Assembly: GCF_937874145.1 (NCBI RefSeq) | Contig: NZ_CALNBI010000131.1 | Span: forward strand, 1-27,668 | Direction of reading: 5' to 3' | Origin: an uncultured Chitinophaga sp. | Lineage (GTDB): Bacteria; Bacteroidota; Bacteroidia; Chitinophagales; Chitinophagaceae | Length of the DNA: 27,668 bases | In this document: piece by piece, positions 22,732-27,668 of the stretch | How positions within the stretch are numbered: position 1 is the first letter of the stretch | How the letters are laid out: every line of letters begins with the position of its first letter | Notes under the pieces: generated by a model | Told to the model about the DNA's origin: nothing | The model's database searches: none | Seen by the model: the letters and a program-made list of their open reading frames with translations, nothing else | Position numbers and translations under genes: made by a program

Positions 22732-23265
22732 TTATCGTCCTTCCAACCGGATCATATCTTCCCAGCGCCGCCCTCCCCGCCAGGCCGGCCCTTTCGCATA
22801 AGCGAACTTCCCGCTCCCGCTCGTCAGCCGCACCACCTCCCGCCCTTCCGCCGCGAAATGCCAGATATACTGATCTTTTACCTCCCCGCCTTTCACAGGG
22901 AGCAATTGCAGCTGCAACAGGCCGTCCATTTCCCCAATGCGCAGGTCCATCCCCCAGCCCGGCGTGCCTTTCATCTCCACGATCAGCAAAAAATCCTTTC
23001 CGTACCGCATGGGGAAACCCTCGCTCCGCCCCGGATGGCCCGCCGCCAGGCAATTGTTGACCGTGGAGCTGTCTTTCAGCACATACACGACATACTCTCC
23101 CGTTACCCGGCCTGCCGGCAGCGTATCGCTGAAGGCGGACTGGCCGCAGGGGGACAAGTACCGGTAATCGCCGATGGGGATGTACGAAATGACGGGGGCC
23201 TGGTTGCGGGCGGAGGGAGTATTGCAGCAAGCGAGCGCCCACAACATTGGAATTAACACGCGCAT
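22732..23265 (-). CDS. Small hypothetical lipoprotein
   Basis: A 177-aa protein beginning MRVLIPMLWALACCNTPS. The short basic-hydrophobic leader with ALAC gives a lipobox (Cys13), so it is probably a lipid-anchored envelope protein. The mature part is predicted as mostly beta, with pieces such as GEYVVYVLKDSSTVNNCLA, DFLLIVEMKGTPGWGMDLRI and WHFAAEGREVVRLTSGSGKF. I do not recognise a family. An 11-codon extension exists only from a TTG at 23298 and is rejected. It is divergent from the second GH95 gene with a gap of 106 bp, and a link with that gene is possible but not shown. Confidence 0.7.
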   Translation of the reverse strand: MRVLIPMLWALACCNTPSARNQAPVISYIPIGDYRYLSPCGQSAFSDTLPAGRVTGEYVVYVLKDSSTVNNCLAAGHPGRSEGFPMRYGKDFLLIVEMKGTPGWGMDLRIGEMDGLLQLQLLPVKGGEVKDQYIWHFAAEGREVVRLTSGSGKFAYAKGPAWRGGRRWEDMIRLEGR

Positions 23266-23371
23266 CCGGTAATTTACGAAGAACCCGGCTATGCGCAAAT
23301 TTTCACCAATACCGGCTGTCGTTTATCCAACCGTAGCATTTTCACCCGTTTCCGGCTATATTTAAATCATT

Positions 23372-25798
23372 ATGCACCACGCTCTACTGACGATGCTGAC
23401 GGTTACCACCCTGGCCGCGTCCGCCCAACAGCGGCCCGACCAAACCCTTTCCTTCAGCCAACCCGCAACTCACTACCAGGAAGCCCTGCCGCTGGGCAAC
23501 GGCACCCTTGGCGCCCTGGTTTACGGCCATCCCTCCCGCGACCGCTTCGTGCTGAACGAAATCAGCATGTGGTCCGGCGGCCCCCAGGAAGCGGACAACG
23601 ATACCGCTTACCGCATCCTGCCCCGCATCCAGGAGGCATTGCTCGCAGGGCGCAACAAAGACGCGCAGCAACTCCTGCAACAGTATTTCATCTGCAAGGG
23701 CAAAGGCTCCGGGCATGGCGCAGGCGCCAACGTACCCTACGGCTCCTACCAGACCTTCGGCGATCTCACGCTTGCCTGGAAGGATACATCCGCGCCGGTA
23801 CAACAATACCGCCGCAGCCTCGACCTGTCTACCGCCACCGCCACCACCACCTGGCAGCGTAACGGCGTCACCTACACGCAGGAATCCTGGATCAGCCAGC
23901 CCGCCAACCTGCTGGCCATCCGCATTACCGCCAGCCGCAAAGGCGCCATCTCCCTCAGCGCCTCCCTATCCCGCCGGGAAAGGGCTACGGTCCGCACGGA
24001 GAACGGCACCCTCGTCATGGAAGGCCATCTCAATAACGACGGGCAACAGGGCATGAAATTCGCCGGCGCTTTGTCCGCTCACCCCTCAGGCGGACACAGC
24101 ACCGTTTCCGCGGAAAGCATCATCATCGAAAATGCAGACGCCCTCGTACTGTACTTCACCGCAGCCACCGATTATAACGACGCAGACTTCCGGCAGCGGG
24201 GAACCGATCCTTTACCGGTGGTATTGAACCGGTTGAAGGCGGCCGGCGCGCAAAAAAACTATGCCGCACTGCAGCAATCCCAGCGGCGGGCGCACCAGTC
24301 ACTGTACCAGCGCAGCGCCTTCACGCTGGCGGCAGCGCCTGGCCCCAACGGGTTGCTCACCACGCCGGAACGGCTGGCGAAATACTATGCCGGCGAATCA
24401 GACCCGCAACTCCCCGTGCTGTACTACAATTACGGACGCTACCTGCTGATCGGGTCTTCCCGCCCGGGGCATCTTCCCGCCAACCTGCAGGGCCTGTGGG
24501 CGCCCGAGTACCAGGCGCCCTGGAACGGTGATTACCACATCAACATCAACCTACAGATGAACTACTGGCTGGCGCCCGTTACGGGACTGGACGACCTCGC
24601 CGAGCCCCTCCACCGCTATATCCGCATGCTTTCCAAAGAAGGCGTGCGTACCGCCAAAGCCTATTACAACGCGCCCGGATGGGTGGCCCACGTGATCACC
24701 AATCCCTGGGGCTTCACTTCGCCGGGCGAAGGGGCCGACTGGGGCTCTACCCTCACCGGCGGCGCCTGGCTTTGCGAACACATCTGGGAGCACTTCCGCT
24801 TCACGCGCGATACGGCTTTCCTCCGCGAATATTACCCCGTACTGAAAGGTTCTTCCGACTTCCTGCGCGCTATTCTCATCCGCGAGCCGGAGCACGGATG
24901 GCTGGTGACCGCGCCTTCCAATTCGCCGGAGCACAGTTTCATCATGCCCGACGGCACCCGCGCCAGCACGGTGATGGGCCCGGCCATCGATATGCAGATC
25001 TGCCGCGAGCTCTTTGGCGCAACCATCGAAGCCGCGCGCATCCTGGATACCGATGCGGCATGGCGGAAAGAAATGGATAGCGTGCGCGCGCAACTGGCGC
25101 CCAACCAGATCGGAAAAGCCGGCGACCTGAACGAGTGGCTGCACGACTGGAAAGACGGCGAGCCGCACCACCGCCACGTTTCGCACGCCTATGCGCTGCA
25201 TCCCTACGACGAGATCACCCCCTGGGGCACGCCCGAGCTGGCCGCCGCCATGCGCGAAACCCTTCGCCAGCGTGGCGATGATGGCACGGGATGGTCGCTC
25301 GCCTGGAAAATCAACTTCTGGGCGCGCCTGCAGGACGGCGACCATGCGCTCACGCTTATCCATAAACTGCTGCGCCCCGTCGATCCCGCCAATGCGCGCG
25401 GCGGCGGTACTTATCCCAATCTTTTCTGCGCGCACCCGCCCTTCCAGATCGACGGTAACTTCGGCGGCACGGCGGGCATCGCGGAGATGCTGTTGCAGAG
25501 CCACGGCGACACTTCCGTCATCCGTTTGCTGCCCGCATTGCCTTCCGAAACCGGATGGCAACAGGGCAGCGTGAAAGGCTTCCGCGCAAGGGGCGGTTTT
25601 GCGGTGGACCTGGACTGGAAAAACGGGAAAGTCGCCACGGCGAAGATCAGGTCGCTGCAGGGCAGTACCTGCGCGGTGGTGGTGCCTGCAGGGAAATCGG
25701 TGTATACCGCGAAAGGGAAGACCCTGTTCACCTCCGGATCTGCTGCGAAGCAGGTTTCGTTTCCGACAGTGAAAGGTGCGGAGTATGTAATCCGGTAA
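23372..25798 (+). CDS. Second GH95 alpha-L-fucosidase / alpha-L-galactosidase
   Basis: An 808-aa GH95 enzyme with a signal peptide (MHHALLTMLTVTTLAASAQQ), probably periplasmic. Family blocks: ALPLGNGTLGALVYG (38-52), LNEISMWSGG, the PSNSPEHSF loop with Glu520, NGDYHININLQMNYW with Asn391 and Asn393, GDDGTGWSLAWKINFWARL, and AHPPFQIDGNFGGT with Asp694. All four catalytic positions known from AfcA are present. It is clearly diverged from the GH95 protein at 9233-11782: the stretch after MNYW reads LAPVTGLDDLAEPL instead of PAETANLSECATPL, and Glu520 is followed by His rather than Asn. A different linkage or L-galactose specificity is possible. It is monocistronic, with a strong terminator after it. 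Confidence 0.94.
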   Translation: MHHALLTMLTVTTLAASAQQRPDQTLSFSQPATHYQEALPLGNGTLGALVYGHPSRDRFVLNEISMWSGGPQEADNDTAYRILPRIQEALLAGRNKDAQQLLQQYFICKGKGSGHGAGANVPYGSYQTFGDLTLAWKDTSAPVQQYRRSLDLSTATATTTWQRNGVTYTQESWISQPANLLAIRITASRKGAISLSASLSRRERATVRTENGTLVMEGHLNNDGQQGMKFAGALSAHPSGGHSTVSAESIIIENADALVLYFTAATDYNDADFRQRGTDPLPVVLNRLKAAGAQKNYAALQQSQRRAHQSLYQRSAFTLAAAPGPNGLLTTPERLAKYYAGESDPQLPVLYYNYGRYLLIGSSRPGHLPANLQGLWAPEYQAPWNGDYHININLQMNYWLAPVTGLDDLAEPLHRYIRMLSKEGVRTAKAYYNAPGWVAHVITNPWGFTSPGEGADWGSTLTGGAWLCEHIWEHFRFTRDTAFLREYYPVLKGSSDFLRAILIREPEHGWLVTAPSNSPEHSFIMPDGTRASTVMGPAIDMQICRELFGATIEAARILDTDAAWRKEMDSVRAQLAPNQIGKAGDLNEWLHDWKDGEPHHRHVSHAYALHPYDEITPWGTPELAAAMRETLRQRGDDGTGWSLAWKINFWARLQDGDHALTLIHKLLRPVDPANARGGGTYPNLFCAHPPFQIDGNFGGTAGIAEMLLQSHGDTSVIRLLPALPSETGWQQGSVKGFRARGGFAVDLDWKNGKVATAKIRSLQGSTCAVVVPAGKSVYTAKGKTLFTSGSAAKQVSFPTVKGAEYVIR

Positions 25799-25818
25799 GA
25801 AAATTTTTATATATCGTG

Positions 25819-25851
25819 GAAGCGCCCCGGCACCGGGGCGCTTCTTTTTTT
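25819..25851 (+). terminator. Terminator of the second GH95 gene
   Basis: GAAGCGCCCCGG-CA-CCGGGGCGCTTC, a perfect 12-bp GC-rich repeat, is followed by seven T, 20 bp after the stop. Confidence 0.95.
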
Positions 25852-25903
25852 GCGCCGGTTCTCCTGCCGTTCGCCGCCAATTTTCGCCGTTGGGGGGATG
25901 GAA

Positions 25904-25935
25904 TTTCCTACCTTACTGCTGAACGTTTAGATTTG
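25904..25935 (+). promoter_or_regulatory. Promoter of the LytS-type kinase operon
   Basis: TTTC (25904-25907), a 20-bp spacer and TAGATTTG (25928-25935), an exact TAnnTTTG box with one mismatch in the -33. The ATG at 25941 is only 5 bp after the box, so the message would be leaderless or nearly so. Confidence 0.45.
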
Positions 25936-25940
25936 AACCC

Positions 25941-27008
25941 ATGAAAATACGCTACCGGTATTGGGCGGCCCAGATCCTGGGCTGGGCACTGTTCACCTAC
26001 CTCTGGAACAACATCCGCACGGATGGTTTCGGGCTGCGGGGGGATGTATTCCTGGACCCGGATTACTACTTCCATGTGGTGAACGGCATCGTGTGGACAC
26101 ATTTGCTGGACGTTTTCATCCGCCGGTTCGGGCTTGCCAGGATGCGCTTCGGCGCGGTGTTCGCGAAGCTATGGCTGGCCGTGGTGTGCGTGACGGTGCT
26201 GATGGTGGGATGTTTGTCGGCGCTGTCGGTTTGGGAAGCGGGAGGATGGCATGCCTTTACCACCAACGGGCTGAAAGACAGGGACGGTTTGTCGGGCATG
26301 GCGCAGATCATGATCGTGCTGGCGCTCGTGTTGTTCGTTTGGCACCTGGTGGTGTGGGGATGGGTGGTGATTTACTTCGCGGTAGCGCAGGGCCGGATCA
26401 AGCAGCAGGAGCTGGAAAGCGAAAACCGGCTGAAGCAGGCTGAGCTGGATAATCTCAAAACGCGCCTCAACCCGCATTTCCTGTTCAATTCCCTCAGCAG
26501 CATCCGCAGCCTGATCGCCGAAAACCCGGAACGGGCGCAGCGGGCCGTGGGCGAACTGGCGGAAGTGCTGCGCAGCGCCATGCTCTCGGAACGGCAGCAG
26601 CTCATCGCTTTCGAAAGGGAACTTGAAGTAGTAAAACATTACCTGGCGATTGAAAAGATCCGTTTTGAAGAAAGATTGCAGGTCGAATATCAGATAGACG
26701 CCGGAACGGAACTACAAACCATGCCGCCCATGCTGCTGCAGACGCTGGTGGAAAACGCCATCAAGCACGGCATTTCCAAACGCAGTGCCGGCGGCAGCAT
26801 CCGCATTTCGGCGGGCCGGGAAGGGAAGCATTTCATCATCCGGGTAGAAAATACCGGGCAGATCACGGAACCCGGTACCGACGGCGGTTTCGGCATCAGC
26901 GGCACTCTCCGCCGGTTATCCCTCCTGTACGGCGCCAATGCCTCTTTCCGCATCGCCAATCATTCAGACCAAACCGTGCGCGCCACGGTTATAATTCCTG
27001 CAGCATGA
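25941..27008 (+). CDS. LytS/YehU-type sensor histidine kinase (PF06580)
   Basis: Membrane-bound histidine kinase of 355 aa. About four transmembrane segments (near residues 8-22, 45-60, 74-98 and 120-149) form the sensor part without a large periplasmic domain. A coiled-coil linker (QGRIKQQELESENRLKQAEL) leads to the His_kinase motif LNPHFLFNSLSSIRSLI with His179 as the phosphorylation site. The ATPase domain has the N box LVENAIKHGIS (Asn272) and the glycine-rich GGFGISGTLRRLSLLYG. The stop overlaps the ATG of the LytTR regulator by ATGA, so the two form a translationally coupled two-component system. The signal and targets are not visible; it need not be connected with the PUL. Confidence 0.95.
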   Translation: MKIRYRYWAAQILGWALFTYLWNNIRTDGFGLRGDVFLDPDYYFHVVNGIVWTHLLDVFIRRFGLARMRFGAVFAKLWLAVVCVTVLMVGCLSALSVWEAGGWHAFTTNGLKDRDGLSGMAQIMIVLALVLFVWHLVVWGWVVIYFAVAQGRIKQQELESENRLKQAELDNLKTRLNPHFLFNSLSSIRSLIAENPERAQRAVGELAEVLRSAMLSERQQLIAFERELEVVKHYLAIEKIRFEERLQVEYQIDAGTELQTMPPMLLQTLVENAIKHGISKRSAGGSIRISAGREGKHFIIRVENTGQITEPGTDGGFGISGTLRRLSLLYGANASFRIANHSDQTVRATVIIPAA

Positions 27009-27668
27009 TTTCCGCATTGATCATAGACGACGAGCGCCTTGCCCGCAACGACCTCCGCGGCATCCTCAAATCCTTCCCGCAGGTAGCTATTGCCGGAGAA
27101 GCCGCCAATATCACGGAAGCGCAGGAAATGATCGCGCAACTGCGGCCCCGGCTGCTTTTCCTCGATATCGAGATGCCGGAAGGCAACGGGTTCGGGTTGC
27201 TGGAAATGCTGGATACGACGCCGCACGTCATCTTCACCACCGCCTATGATGCTTATGCCATCCGGGCTTTCGAGATCAACGCGCTGGATTACCTGCTGAA
27301 GCCCGTCACGGAAAACCGCATGCGGGAAGCCCTCGCGCGTATACCCGCCGCTCCGGCCATCGTTCCCGCCGCCAATTATCTGTCCATCCATGAGAAAATA
27401 TTCGTAAAAGACGGCGACCGCTGCTGGTTCGTTCCGCTATCCGACATCCGCCTGCTGGAAGCAGCCGACGACTATGTGCGCCTGCGCTTCGGCAAACACG
27501 CGCCCCTGCTCGCCCGCAGCCTGCAGTCATTCGAAAGCAAACTCGATCCGCAATATTTCTTCCGCGCCAGCAGGAAACATATCGTCAACCTGCAACATGT
27601 GCAGTCCGTTTCGATACAGCCATCCCAGCTCCTCCGGATGGAGATGAGCGACGGCACCACCGTTCCCC
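27005..27668 (+). CDS. LytTR-family response regulator (3' end missing)
   Basis: Response regulator partner of the preceding kinase; 221 codons are visible and the frame is open at the window end. The receiver domain spans about residues 1-115: Asp8-Asp9 in LIIDDERLARNDL, the phospho-acceptor Asp54 in LFLDIEMPEGNGF, the conserved Thr in IFTTAYDAYA, and Lys99 in LDYLLKPV. A LytTR DNA-binding domain starts near residue 125 (IFVKDGDRCWFVPLSDIRLL, then EAADDYVRLRFG and FFRASRKHIVNLQHV). Only the last 15-25 residues of that domain are missing. Its ATG overlaps the kinase stop. The target genes are unknown. Confidence 0.95.
   Translation, partial: MISALIIDDERLARNDLRGILKSFPQVAIAGEAANITEAQEMIAQLRPRLLFLDIEMPEGNGFGLLEMLDTTPHVIFTTAYDAYAIRAFEINALDYLLKPVTENRMREALARIPAAPAIVPAANYLSIHEKIFVKDGDRCWFVPLSDIRLLEAADDYVRLRFGKHAPLLARSLQSFESKLDPQYFFRASRKHIVNLQHVQSVSIQPSQLLRMEMSDGTTVP

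Noticed and set aside
23333..23364. Promoter for the second GH95 gene (TATATTTA at 23357-23364)
   Set aside because: The -7-like box has a mismatch at its most conserved G and no TTTG/TTG element lies at the right distance, so it was not annotated.
24551..25561. 336-codon minus strand frame across the second GH95 gene
   Set aside because: Shadow of the GH95 catalytic domain; no independent evidence of coding.

Overview
The window looks like chromosomal DNA of a Bacteroidota bacterium, most likely a Chitinophagaceae (Chitinophaga-like) glycan degrader. Reasons: a SusC/SusD pair with surface and periplasmic glycosidases, several promoters matching the Bacteroidota pattern TTTG-N19/20-TAnnTTTG, almost no Shine-Dalgarno sequences, a LytS-type kinase with a LytTR regulator, and a GH144-like enzyme of a type characterised from Chitinophaga. 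Most of the window is GC-rich; one island (about 6.54-7.96 kb) is clearly AT-rich.

Layout. 1-1874 (+): the 3' end of a MOFRL-type glycerate kinase, then uxuA (mannonate dehydratase), closed by a strong bidirectional terminator. 1976-5895 (-): a three-gene tripartite drug efflux operon (EmrA-like adaptor, EmrB-like MFS pump, TolC-like outer membrane channel), divergent from a MarR regulator (6042-6533, +). The 146-bp gap between them holds both promoters and a palindrome that overlaps the pump promoter. 6534-7946 (+): an AT-rich island with a GNAT-like gene split by an in-frame TGA, a 23-bp perfect hairpin at its start, and a small unknown gene.

8061-21199 (-): a polysaccharide utilisation locus. 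In transcription order it has a GH29 fucosidase and an FGly sulfatase, then a terminator, SusC, SusD and a GH144-like glucanase, then an internal promoter with a LacI-type palindrome, a GH95 enzyme and an alginate-lyase-family protein. A separate small lipoprotein (22732-23265, -) and a second GH95 enzyme (23372-25798, +) follow. Together these predict uptake and periplasmic breakdown of a fucosylated (or L-galactosylated), sulfated, probably uronate-containing glycan. The best clue to how the parts connect is that the same 10-bp palindrome CAAACGTTTG lies just upstream of the uxuA promoter and in the leader of the GH95-lyase operon. This suggests one LacI-family regulon linking lyase action to uronate catabolism; the regulator itself is not in the window.

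21200-22731 is mostly non-coding, with three intrinsic terminator-like hairpins and one small helix-turn-helix gene. 25941-27668 (+) is a LytS-type sensor kinase with its LytTR response regulator, the latter cut by the window end. I saw no tRNA, rRNA, CRISPR array, insertion sequence or prophage module.
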